Source: Bacteroides sp. (lineage in GTDB: Bacteria; Bacteroidota; Bacteroidia; Bacteroidales; Bacteroidaceae). From it: a stretch of DNA of 64,000 bases. The stretch is from assembly GCA_022648295.1 (NCBI GenBank), contig JALCME010000001.1, forward strand, positions 62,001-126,000. Direction: 5' to 3'. A program made the translations under genes and the position numbers. This document shows, in pieces, positions 38,011 through 46,151 of the stretch. Each line of letters opens with the position of its first letter. The first letter of the stretch is position 1. Below the pieces are notes generated by a model that saw only the letters and a list, made by a program, of their open reading frames with translations, was not told where the DNA came from and did no database searches.

Positions 38011-39006
38011 ATGAAATTACCCGGAAAGATAGGAATATTGGGTGGAGGAAGTTGGGCTACAGCAATCGCCAAAATGGTATTAGCTCAAGCTGAATCTATA
38101 AATTGGTATATGCGTCGTGAAGACCGTATAGCCGAATTCAAACGATTAGGGCATAATCCAGCTTACCTGACAAGCGTTAAGTTCGACGTAAAGAAGATCA
38201 ATTTCAGCCCCAATATCAATGATGTGGTGAAGGAATCGGATACATTAATATTGGTTACTCCTTCACCTTATTTAAAATCTCACCTAAAAAAGCTCAAAAC
38301 ACGCATACGGGACAAGTTTATTATCACAGCTATAAAGGGTATAGTTCCTGATGATAATCTTATTGTTTCTGAATATCTCACTAAAGAGTATAACGTTCCA
38401 CCAGAAAATATCGCAGTATTAGCCGGGCCATGTCATGCAGAAGAAGTAGCGTTGGAAAGGCTCTCTTATTTGACAATTGCATGTCCAGACAGAGATAAGG
38501 CATGCGCTGTAACCCGCATTCTGGCCAGCTCTTTCATCAAAACATCGATAAGTAATGATGTTATAGGCATTGAGTACAGCTCTGTTTTAAAAAACGTGTA
38601 TGCCATTTGTGCTGGCATCTGTAGCGGACTTAAATATGGAGACAATTTTCAAGCCGTACTGATGTCCAACGCCGTGCAGGAAATGAACAGATTCCTCCAA
38701 ACCGTACATCCATTGAACAGAAACGTGAATGATTCTGTTTATTTAGGAGACCTGCTAGTAACCGGATATTCAAACTTCAGCCGTAACCGTACTTTTGGAA
38801 CAATGATAGGGAAAGGATACTCTGTGAAAAGTGCCCAGATAGAGATGGAAATGATTGCTGAAGGCTATTATGGGACTAAATGTATTAAAGAAATCAACAA
38901 ACATCATCATGTCAATATGCCAATATTGGATGCTGTATATAATATACTTTACGAGCGAATTTCACCAATGATTGAAATAAAACTATTAACTGACTCGCTA
39001 AGGTAA
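38011..39006 (+). CDS. gpsA: NAD(P)-dependent glycerol-3-phosphate dehydrogenase
   Basis: 331 residues. Rossmann motif GILGGGSWATAIAK at the N-terminus, VLAGPCHAEEVA (family VLSGPSFAxEVA) and the catalytic Lys region IEYSSVLKNVYAICAGI. It reduces dihydroxyacetone phosphate to sn-glycerol-3-phosphate for phospholipid synthesis. The next gene, pgi, starts 59 bases downstream on the same strand. Confidence 0.95.
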   Translation: MKLPGKIGILGGGSWATAIAKMVLAQAESINWYMRREDRIAEFKRLGHNPAYLTSVKFDVKKINFSPNINDVVKESDTLILVTPSPYLKSHLKKLKTRIRDKFIITAIKGIVPDDNLIVSEYLTKEYNVPPENIAVLAGPCHAEEVALERLSYLTIACPDRDKACAVTRILASSFIKTSISNDVIGIEYSSVLKNVYAICAGICSGLKYGDNFQAVLMSNAVQEMNRFLQTVHPLNRNVNDSVYLGDLLVTGYSNFSRNRTFGTMIGKGYSVKSAQIEMEMIAEGYYGTKCIKEINKHHHVNMPILDAVYNILYERISPMIEIKLLTDSLR

Positions 39007-39065
39007 GCTTCATTGCTTGCTAAATAAATGAACGAGACTCTTTAAACCTTTAAATATTATTGAAT

Positions 39066-40403
39066 ATGATTAGTTTGAACATTGAAAAGACTTTTGGATT
39101 CATCTCCAAAGCTTCCGTTGCCGCTTATGAAACGCAAGTAAAGGCTGCACAAGAAGCTTTAGAAGATGGTACCGGAAAAGGAAGCGATTTTCTGGGCTGG
39201 TTGCACCTCCCTTCGTCTATCAGTAAAGAGCATCTGGCCGACTTAAAAGCTACCGCACAGATACTACGCGATAATTGTGAAGTTGTCATTATTGCCGGTA
39301 TTGGTGGAAGCTATCTTGGCGCACGTGCAGTAATCGAGGCTCTATCAAACAGTTTCACATGGTTGCAAGAAAAGAAATCTGCACCTGCTATTATTTATGC
39401 AGGACACAACATTAGCGAAGACTACTTGTACGAACTCACCGAATACCTGAAAGACAAAAAGTTCGGTGTCATTAATATATCTAAGTCAGGTACAACAACT
39501 GAAACAGCTTTGGCTTTCCGTCTGCTGAAGAAGCAATGCGAAGTTCAACGAGGCAAGGAAATGGCTAAAAAAGTAATTGTTGCCATTACCGATGCAAAGA
39601 AAGGTGCAGCCCGTGTAACTGCGGATAAAGAAGGATATAAATCTTTCATTATCCCGGACAATGTAGGAGGCCGGTTCTCTGTGCTAACTCCGGTAGGTTT
39701 GTTGCCTATTGCAGTGGCAGGATATGACATAGAAAAATTGGTTGCCGGCGCAGCCGATATGGAAAAAGCATGTGGAATCAATGTGCCGTTTGCAGAGAAT
39801 CCGGCTGCTCAATATGCCGCTACCCGTAATGAATTATACAAACGGAACAAGAAGATAGAGATCCTGGTTAACTTTTGCCCAAAACTACATTATGTAAGTG
39901 AGTGGTGGAAACAGCTTTACGGAGAATCCGAAGGAAAAGATCACAAAGGTATTTTCCCGGCTGCGGTAGATTTCTCAACAGACCTGCACTCTATGGGACA
40001 ATGGATACAGGAAGGAGAACGCAGCATTTTCGAAACCGTAATTTCCGTAGATAAAGTCAACCACAAATTAGAAGTTCCTTCAGACGAAGCCAATCTTGAT
40101 GGTCTGAATTTCTTGGCCGGTAAGCGTGTAGATGAAGTTAATAAAATGGCAGAACTTGGAACACAGCTTGCTCATGTGGACGGCGGCGTACCCAATATCC
40201 GTATTGTAATACCTTCACTGGACGAATATAACATTGGCCAGTTGATGTATTTTTTTGAAATAGCTTGTGGCATCAGCGGTTATTTACTGGGAGTTAATCC
40301 TTTTAATCAGCCAGGTGTAGAAGCTTACAAGAAAAACATGTTTGCTCTGCTGAACAAACCCGGATATGAAGCTGAGTCAAAAGCAATCCAGGCAAAACTT
40401 TAG
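39066..40403 (+). CDS. pgi: Glucose-6-phosphate isomerase
   Basis: 445 residues from the ATG at 39066; a TTG six bases earlier is in frame but unneeded. Family motifs: [52 protein letters not shown], and the C-terminal [12 protein letters not shown]. Interconverts glucose-6-P and fructose-6-P; short bacterial form. Confidence 0.97.
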   Translation: MISLNIEKTFGFISKASVAAYETQVKAAQEALEDGTGKGSDFLGWLHLPSSISKEHLADLKATAQILRDNCEVVIIAGIGGSYLGARAVIEALSNSFTWLQEKKSAPAIIYAGHNISEDYLYELTEYLKDKKFGVINISKSGTTTETALAFRLLKKQCEVQRGKEMAKKVIVAITDAKKGAARVTADKEGYKSFIIPDNVGGRFSVLTPVGLLPIAVAGYDIEKLVAGAADMEKACGINVPFAENPAAQYAATRNELYKRNKKIEILVNFCPKLHYVSEWWKQLYGESEGKDHKGIFPAAVDFSTDLHSMGQWIQEGERSIFETVISVDKVNHKLEVPSDEANLDGLNFLAGKRVDEVNKMAELGTQLAHVDGGVPNIRIVIPSLDEYNIGQLMYFFEIACGISGYLLGVNPFNQPGVEAYKKNMFALLNKPGYEAESKAIQAKL

Positions 40404-40455
40404 CGAAACGAAGTTTAAAAGCTAAATAGTTATTTGGTAATAAACAACATTATAG

Positions 40456-40520
40456 AAAAAAGGCTACTCCGAAAAGTAATTTCACAAAGATGAAACTTTC
40501 GGGATAGCCTTTTCTTTTTC
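40456..40520. terminator. Bidirectional terminator after pgi
   Basis: A run of A then AAAAGGCTACTCCGAAAAGT pairs imperfectly with ACTTTCGGGATAGCCTTTT near 40495-40513, followed by CTTTTTC. It separates convergent pgi and the flippase-like gene. Confidence 0.75.
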
Positions 40521-40532
40521 TATCTTAAAGAA

Positions 40533-41567
40533 TCAGTCTTTAGAAGAATTAGTTGAAGTCGCTAAGTTTCCCACCCACTTAGGTAGAATAATTGCTCCAA
40601 TAATCAAATAAGGGTAATAAGTCACTATACGCCAAAGAAAGGCAACAAGGAGCGCCACCCCTGACACGGCGAAGAAGTCTCCATAATAAGTTCTGAACAT
40701 ATACTCCGCAACCCCGCTTCCTCCGGGAGTAGGACTGACAATCATCACAATCCACAAAACCAGCTGACGTGCAAAAGCGATAAAAGCATGTCCGGTTATC
40801 GCAAAAGCCAATAACAAAGCATTGACCACCAAATATCTGGATATCCAGGCAAAACAAGTCCAACCAAATGTTTTGAGCCAGAATAATAACGATCTGTTTT
40901 TCATCTCTTTGGAACTTACAATCAAATGATCTGCCAATTCTTGCACACGCCCATTCCACCTTTTCAGCCAGGGAAAAGAAAATAGACCAACCAATAAAGC
41001 TTTTACCCAATGAGGCTTATGAAATAAAGCTGTGTATATCAAAGAAGTCCATGCGAGAATACAAATATAAACCGTCCAAAACAAAATTTGCATACCGGAA
41101 GAAAAAACAGCCACAGAACCAAACAAACGATGTAAGGGTAAAAAGAGTAATATTATGGGATAGGCTAAAGTAAGAAAAAGTTCATCAAGAAACAAACAAG
41201 CCATCATCATGGTAACCCCCTTGCCAGCATTAATACCTTCCTTATTTAAGAATAAAACAATCAGGCTACTACCACCCACCACGGAAGGCGTAACTGCAGA
41301 AGTAAACTCACACAGCATATTTACCCGAAAAGATTGTTTGAAATTCAATGCTTTGTCAGAAAGAATACGAAAACGATAGATTTGCCCAATATCTCTACCT
41401 GCAATGCAAAGAAAAGCTAGCAAAATAAAGAATAATGCATTAGTAGAAAGACAAAGGCCAGAAAATAAGTCCGAATCGAAATCACGGCAAAACAGCCATC
41501 CTATAACCGACAGGCCTATAATAGAGGGAATAACAATATAATACGTTTTGAGAACATTTACACGCAT
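40533..41567 (-). CDS. Flippase-like integral membrane protein (LPG_synthase_TM / UPF0104)
   Basis: 344 residues, about eight membrane segments. Family marks: FRVNMLCEFTSAVTPSVVGGSS near residue 85-105 and the late IVSPTPGGSGVAEYMF loop. The fold is the membrane half of MprF/AglD-like proteins. It overlaps the end of the GT4 gene by 10 bases, so both act together, perhaps in glycolipid or surface glycan assembly. Lipid substrate unknown. Confidence 0.85.
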   Translation of the reverse strand: MRVNVLKTYYIVIPSIIGLSVIGWLFCRDFDSDLFSGLCLSTNALFFILLAFLCIAGRDIGQIYRFRILSDKALNFKQSFRVNMLCEFTSAVTPSVVGGSSLIVLFLNKEGINAGKGVTMMMACLFLDELFLTLAYPIILLFLPLHRLFGSVAVFSSGMQILFWTVYICILAWTSLIYTALFHKPHWVKALLVGLFSFPWLKRWNGRVQELADHLIVSSKEMKNRSLLFWLKTFGWTCFAWISRYLVVNALLLAFAITGHAFIAFARQLVLWIVMIVSPTPGGSGVAEYMFRTYYGDFFAVSGVALLVAFLWRIVTYYPYLIIGAIILPKWVGNLATSTNSSKD

Positions 41568-42709
41568 GCTTTTCGCTTTATCAATTTCATATAACGATCA
41601 TGGACTTCCTCCGCTACATCTTCCCACGAACGGGCAATTGTTTGTGAAGCATTCTTTCCGACAAATTGTATTTCTTCCCGCGAGTTGACTAAACATCTGA
41701 TCTTATGAGAAAAAGCATCTATTGAATGCTCGGACAAGAAACCATTATAACCATCTTCAACAACCTCTGCACAAGTCGCCCCTCTAATTAAAACAGAGGG
41801 TGTGGACAACGCAGCCGCTTCACGCACCACCAACGGAGCATTATCGTACAAGGAAGGGAAAAGAAATAAATCGGAAACCGCATAATACTTTTCCAATACC
41901 TTCCTATCAGTCAATACGCCCACAAATTTAACCTTATCCAGCAAATTCAACTTTTCCGCCTTCCTTTTTATTTCCCCTTCGGCATAACCAGTCCCAATGA
42001 AGTACATCCGAAAAGGAACGTCGCGAATTGCAGACAGGACATCCAGCAAGAAATTTAAGTTCTTCTCCCAGATATGTTGACCAACAAATAATAAAACAAA
42101 ATCATCAGAGCCAATGTTTAAATCTCTGCGAGCTTCGCTCCGGAAAGCACGAATATCTCGTTCCATCGCAAAATCGTTCCCATTATCCACTACTTCAACC
42201 TTCCCTTTATAGCCATACTCACGCAAGGTTTCTTCAACAGCGGCCTGAGGGATCCAGACTTCATCCGCCATGTCATAAAAACGAATAATGTTTTTCAAAA
42301 ACAAGTCTACAATGACTTTACTCGGAATGATACGTTCAAAATCGGCCCGGTATTTAGAATGAAACGTAGCAACTATTGGTACTCTCTGTTCGCGGGCTAT
42401 GCGCATGGCCAGATTTCCTGATGAGAAAGGACAATGGGCATGTACCAACTCGAAAGAAAGCTTATTGATCTTCTCATGAAAAGGCCAATCGACACGGGGG
42501 AAGCCTAACCGATAAGGTTTCCGCATGGGAATAGGAAGAGAAGAATAGCGAAACACCGGATAATCAGTATCATCTTTAGCATAAGGAGATTTAGGGGTAA
42601 CAACACAAACATTGCCTGTTTTCTTATACAGCCATTGTGCATAATTTTGCGTAGTCAAAGACACTCCATCCATTATCGGAGGAAAGCAATCATTAAAAAG
42701 ACCTACCAT
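41558..42709 (-). CDS. GT4-family glycosyltransferase (diacylglycerol glucosyltransferase-like)
   Basis: 383 residues from MVGLFNDCFPPIMDGVS; an ATG at 42754 adds 15 residues, but a TTATTTTG promoter-like box overlaps them. Motifs: AHCPFSSGNLAMRIA, ATFHSKYRADFE, LFVGQHIWEKNL, and LFPSLYDNAPLVVREAAALSTPSV. The N-terminus and motifs resemble MgtA/1,2-diacylglycerol 3-glucosyltransferases. Cytoplasmic face of the inner membrane; paired with the flippase-like gene. Acceptor is inference. Confidence 0.85.
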   Translation of the reverse strand: MVGLFNDCFPPIMDGVSLTTQNYAQWLYKKTGNVCVVTPKSPYAKDDTDYPVFRYSSLPIPMRKPYRLGFPRVDWPFHEKINKLSFELVHAHCPFSSGNLAMRIAREQRVPIVATFHSKYRADFERIIPSKVIVDLFLKNIIRFYDMADEVWIPQAAVEETLREYGYKGKVEVVDNGNDFAMERDIRAFRSEARRDLNIGSDDFVLLFVGQHIWEKNLNFLLDVLSAIRDVPFRMYFIGTGYAEGEIKRKAEKLNLLDKVKFVGVLTDRKVLEKYYAVSDLFLFPSLYDNAPLVVREAAALSTPSVLIRGATCAEVVEDGYNGFLSEHSIDAFSHKIRCLVNSREEIQFVGKNASQTIARSWEDVAEEVHDRYMKLIKRKACV

Positions 42710-42831
42710 TATTATAACATTAAAGTTTCTTTCAATAAACAAAATAACAATCAAGATGTTACAACTGTTTGAAATCCATATTACAATAAAAATTTTATTG
42801 TACTTTTGCAGTCATAAAAAGCAATAGGTAT

Positions 42832-43572
42832 ATGTTTCAAGAAGCTATAGCCCGCTATCTCAACCAAAACGGGTATCAAGATATCAATTTAAAGTCTGTA
42901 CTTTTCGACATGGATGGTGTTTTATTCAATTCCATGCCTTACCATGCAGACGCTTGGCACAAGGTAATGGAAAGCCACGGATTACATCTCAGTCGCGAAG
43001 AAGCTTACCTGCACGAAGGCAGAACAGGTGCAGCTACAATCAACATTGTCTATCAACGACAGTTCCATAAAGAAGCAAGTCCAGAGGTGGTCAAAGCTAT
43101 TTATGCAGAAAAAAGCGCTGAATTTAATAAAAATCCCGAACCGGAAAAGATGCCCGGTGCATGGGAGGTACTCCAGAAAATAAAAGCCAATGGACTGCAA
43201 CCTATGGTGGTAACAGGTTCCGGTCAACACTCGCTGCTGGGACGACTGGCTCATAATTTCCCTGGAATGTTCACCCGGGAATTAATGGTTACCGCATTCG
43301 ATGTGAAATACGGTAAACCGAATCCAGAGCCATACCTGATGGCTTTACAAAAGGGTAATTTAGAAGCTAACGAAGCCATAGTCATCGAAAATGCTCCAAT
43401 GGGTGTGCAAGCAGGTGCAGCAGCCGGTATCTTTACCGTAGCTGTCAATACCGGACCTATTGATGGTCAAATACTGTTAGACTCCGGTGCAAACATCCTT
43501 TTTCCTTCCATGCAAGCTTTTTGTGACAACTGGGAAGCGTTATACGGCGAATTGCAGCAAGGCAATAGCTAA
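42832..43572 (+). CDS. HAD-superfamily phosphatase/phosphomutase-like protein
   Basis: 246 residues. Motif I FDMDGVLFNS (Asp26, Asp28), a four-helix cap, motif II VVTGSG, Lys in VKYGKPNPEPYL and motif IV VIENAPMGVQAG. This is the beta-phosphoglucomutase/sugar phosphatase group. TACTTTTG (42801-42808) is a good -7 box 24 bases before the start. Substrate unknown. Confidence 0.88.
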   Translation: MFQEAIARYLNQNGYQDINLKSVLFDMDGVLFNSMPYHADAWHKVMESHGLHLSREEAYLHEGRTGAATINIVYQRQFHKEASPEVVKAIYAEKSAEFNKNPEPEKMPGAWEVLQKIKANGLQPMVVTGSGQHSLLGRLAHNFPGMFTRELMVTAFDVKYGKPNPEPYLMALQKGNLEANEAIVIENAPMGVQAGAAAGIFTVAVNTGPIDGQILLDSGANILFPSMQAFCDNWEALYGELQQGNS

Positions 43573-43642
43573 ACAGAATCGCATCTTTATCGGGTATTAC
43601 ATATATAGAGAAGAGGCATATATTTGCAAAACTCACTTAGGC

Positions 43643-43797
43643 GACAACTTTTTTAGGCGTAAAAGAATAGAAAGTGAACTTTTTCAGGTTTAGAAAACTA
43701 TTGAGTGAACTAATTTAGGTATAACATACGAAGTGGTCAACTACTTCCAGTACAATACAAAGGATAGTCAATTGTTTCAGTTCCCACTAAAGGATAC
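43643..43797 (+). repeat. Left array: five 31-bp tandem repeats
   Basis: Units start at 43643, 43674, 43705, 43736 and 43767, exactly 31 bases apart. The first 16 bases of each are related, approximately GT(G/C)AACTnnTTNAGGT; the following 15 vary. Examples: GTGAACTTTTTCAGGT, GTGAACTAATTTAGGT, GTCAACTACTTCCAGT. Confidence 0.75.
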
Positions 43798-43840
43798 TGT
43801 AGTTTCTCCGTTGGAAATTGTAGTTTCCCTTAGTGGGAAC
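43780..43840. repeat. Central inverted repeat
   Basis: GTTCCCACTAAAGG (43780-43793) pairs with CCCTTAGTGGGAAC (43827-43840), 13 of 14 positions, around 33 bases that contain a smaller GGAAA/TTTCC hairpin (43813-43828). It sits between the two arrays. Confidence 0.7.
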
Positions 43841-43911
43841 GATCGTTTCCAAGTATTGAAAACGAAGTAATTGACTATACATGGAAAAGCTTCACACCTT
43901 ATGATTTATAT

Positions 43912-44071
43912 TTCCTGATTCAGTATGCAGAAAACAGAAAGCTTTCCTGATTTACTATACATTCCTTTCAATTCCTTCCTGCTTCACTTTACAGGTTCTC
44001 CAAACAGCTTCTGATTTACCATACACAGCATAAACTATCTCTATTATTTTACAGACAGTAAAGACATAACC
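43912..44071 (-). repeat. Right array: five 32-bp tandem repeats, inverted relative to left
   Basis: Units start at 43912, 43944, 43976, 44008 and 44040, exactly 32 bases apart: TTCCTGATTCAGTATG, TTCCTGATTTACTATA, TTCCTGCTTCACTTTA, CTTCTGATTTACCATA, TCTATTATTTTACAG. Read on the minus strand the core is TGTAnAGTAAATCAGGAA, which resembles the left-array core in opposite orientation. Confidence 0.75.
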
Positions 44072-44081
44072 TCATAGATAT

Positions 44082-45257
44082 TTAATGCATTATCGCATTA
44101 CACAATTGTTTCAAAGCTTGTTCCAAAACAGTGCGTGGACAAGCAATATTCAATCTCATAAAACCCTCGCCAGGTGCACCGAAGGTAGTACCAGTATTCA
44201 ACGCCAGATGTGCTTTGTCAACAAAAAGATCATTCAATTCGTTTTGTGTCAAATGCAACTCCCTGCAATCCAAAAAGATAAGAAACGAAGCCTGCGGACG
44301 TATCATCTTAACTGGCGGAATATTAGCAGCTAAAAAACGTTCGGTAAAATCTATATTACCCTGAAGATAATCAAGCATTTGTCCCAGCCATTCTTCACCA
44401 TAAGTATATGCGGCAGCAGTAGCAGTATAGGCGAAAAGATGCCCTTCGTTGAACTCTCCGGCTTCCATGAAACTATTAAAGCGGTTACGAATATTTTCAT
44501 TTAGGGTAATAGCATATGAACTTCCCAATCCCGGCATGTTGAATGCTTTGCTGGGAGCCATAAAGGTCAGCGAGTTTTGAGCCGCATCGATGGACACACT
44601 GGCAAACGGATGATGTTTATAGGGAGGCAATGTTAAATCGGCATGTATCTCATCAGAGAACACCAGTGTATGGCTTTCCTTACAGATAGCAGCTACTTGT
44701 CGTAACTCATCCGCTGTCCAAACCCGTCCACCCGGATTATGAGGATTGCACAAGATTAGCACTTTACATCCCTGCACGTCTTTTTCAAAACGCTTAAAAT
44801 CAATCTGATATTGCCCTTCATGCAATTCCAAAGGAGAATAAGCTACTTCCCGCCCAAGATGCTGACTCACTAAAAAGAACGGATGATAAACTGGCGTCAT
44901 CACCATCACTTTATCTGCCGGCATAGTGAAGCACTGCAACGCATAAGCCAGTCCCCGCACAATTCCGGGAACGAAGGTCAACATCTCACGGGAAACCTCC
45001 CATTGATGACGTCTGTGCAACCATGAGCAAATGGAAGTATACCACTCCTCACAGGCAAACGTATATCCCAACACTCCATGATCCAAGCGTTTCTGCAAAG
45101 CCTCTATTACAAAAGGAGGAGTACGGAAATCCATATCAGCCACCCACATGGGCAATAAATCATCACGTCCCCAAAGCTTCTTCACCCCATCCCATTTCAC
45201 CGAGTCCGTACCACGGCGTTCAATTATCTCGTCAAAATTATATTTCATATCTATCAT
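44082..45257 (-). CDS. MalY/PatB-family PLP-dependent C-S lyase (cystathionine beta-lyase-like)
   Basis: 391 residues; M4 is also possible. Fold-type I aminotransferase features: RRGTDSVKWDGVKK at the N-terminus (MalY/PatB signature), LCNPHNPGGRVWT, SDEIHADL and the PLP-Lys in TFMAPSKAFNMPGLGSS. Such enzymes release pyruvate, ammonia and thiol from cystathionine or related C-S substrates. A minus-strand TATTTTTG box (45295-45288) lies 31 bases upstream. Cytoplasmic. Confidence 0.92.
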   Translation of the reverse strand: MIDMKYNFDEIIERRGTDSVKWDGVKKLWGRDDLLPMWVADMDFRTPPFVIEALQKRLDHGVLGYTFACEEWYTSICSWLHRRHQWEVSREMLTFVPGIVRGLAYALQCFTMPADKVMVMTPVYHPFFLVSQHLGREVAYSPLELHEGQYQIDFKRFEKDVQGCKVLILCNPHNPGGRVWTADELRQVAAICKESHTLVFSDEIHADLTLPPYKHHPFASVSIDAAQNSLTFMAPSKAFNMPGLGSSYAITLNENIRNRFNSFMEAGEFNEGHLFAYTATAAAYTYGEEWLGQMLDYLQGNIDFTERFLAANIPPVKMIRPQASFLIFLDCRELHLTQNELNDLFVDKAHLALNTGTTFGAPGEGFMRLNIACPRTVLEQALKQLCNAIMH

Positions 45258-45329
45258 GTTTATTTATACATAATCTAAAAAACGAAGCAAAAATACAAAA
45301 TATCCCTGCTTTTAAGTACTTTTGCACAC

Positions 45330-46139
45330 ATGAATAGAGAAAAATTTACGATAAAAGCCTTATTCTTTGATATAGACGGCACGCTAGTCAGTTTCAAGAC
45401 ACATGCTATACCGCAATCCGCTATTGATGCAATAACTGCTGCAAAAGCACGGGGTTTACAGATATTCATATCTACAGGCCGCCCTGCCACAATTATTAAC
45501 AATCTTGCCGCCTTGCAAAGCAGAAACCTCATAGATGGATATATCACCATGAACGGAGCCTACTGCTTCGTGGGTAAAAATGTGATATACAAAAGTCCTA
45601 TTCCAACCTCAGATGTACAAACAATGGGGCGTTTGTCCACAGAGAAAGGATTTCCCTGTATTTTTGTAGGTGAACATAATGTTTGCGTATGCAATCCCAG
45701 TGATCTGGTCAGACAAATATTCAATGAATACCTGCAAGTAGATGAACTTCCCGTAAAAACGGTAGAAGAAGCCATACAAGGAAAAGAAATCTTCCAGATG
45801 ACTCCCTTCTTCACAGCAGAAGAAGAGCTGGGAATACTACCTCAAATGCCTCACTGTGAATCGGGACGATGGTTTCCGGCCTTTGCAGACATCACAGCCA
45901 AAGGAAATACCAAGCAGAAAGGAATTGACGAAATCATCCGCTATTGCGGCATACAACTGGAAGAAACAATGTCTTTTGGCGATGGAGGAAATGATATTGC
46001 CATGTTACGCCACGCCGCTATTGGGGTAGCAATGGATAATGCAAGCGACGAGGTGAAAAACCATGCCGATTATATAACTACTTCGATAGATGACAATGGG
46101 ATAGCTAATGCTTTGAAACATTTCTCCATCATAGAATAA
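45330..46139 (+). CDS. Cof-type HAD-IIB hydrolase
   Basis: 269 residues. Motif I FFDIDGTLVS (Asp14, Asp16), FISTGRPA, C2B cap, Lys in KGNTKQKGIDE and motif IV MSFGDGGNDIAML. A sugar-phosphate phosphatase by family. TACTTTTG at 45317-45324 ends only five bases before the ATG, which would make the mRNA nearly leaderless. The stop codon overlaps the ribosome-binding site of the next gene. Confidence 0.9.
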   Translation: MNREKFTIKALFFDIDGTLVSFKTHAIPQSAIDAITAAKARGLQIFISTGRPATIINNLAALQSRNLIDGYITMNGAYCFVGKNVIYKSPIPTSDVQTMGRLSTEKGFPCIFVGEHNVCVCNPSDLVRQIFNEYLQVDELPVKTVEEAIQGKEIFQMTPFFTAEEELGILPQMPHCESGRWFPAFADITAKGNTKQKGIDEIIRYCGIQLEETMSFGDGGNDIAMLRHAAIGVAMDNASDEVKNHADYITTSIDDNGIANALKHFSIIE

Positions 46140-46151
46140 GGAGGTCCAGCT

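Larger units (their letters stand above)
43573..44081. other. Gene-free stretch with inverted repeat arrays
   Basis: 509 bases without a plausible gene. Contains a left array (31-bp period), a central inverted repeat and a right array (32-bp period, opposite orientation), listed separately. A TATATTTG box at 43619-43626 just before the left array could start a plus-strand transcript. Confidence 0.6.

Noticed and set aside
43643..44071. CRISPR array
   Set aside because: Whole units are 31-32 bases with only 16-18 loosely conserved bases. CRISPR repeat plus spacer would be about 60-70 bases with near-identical repeats. No cas genes are near.
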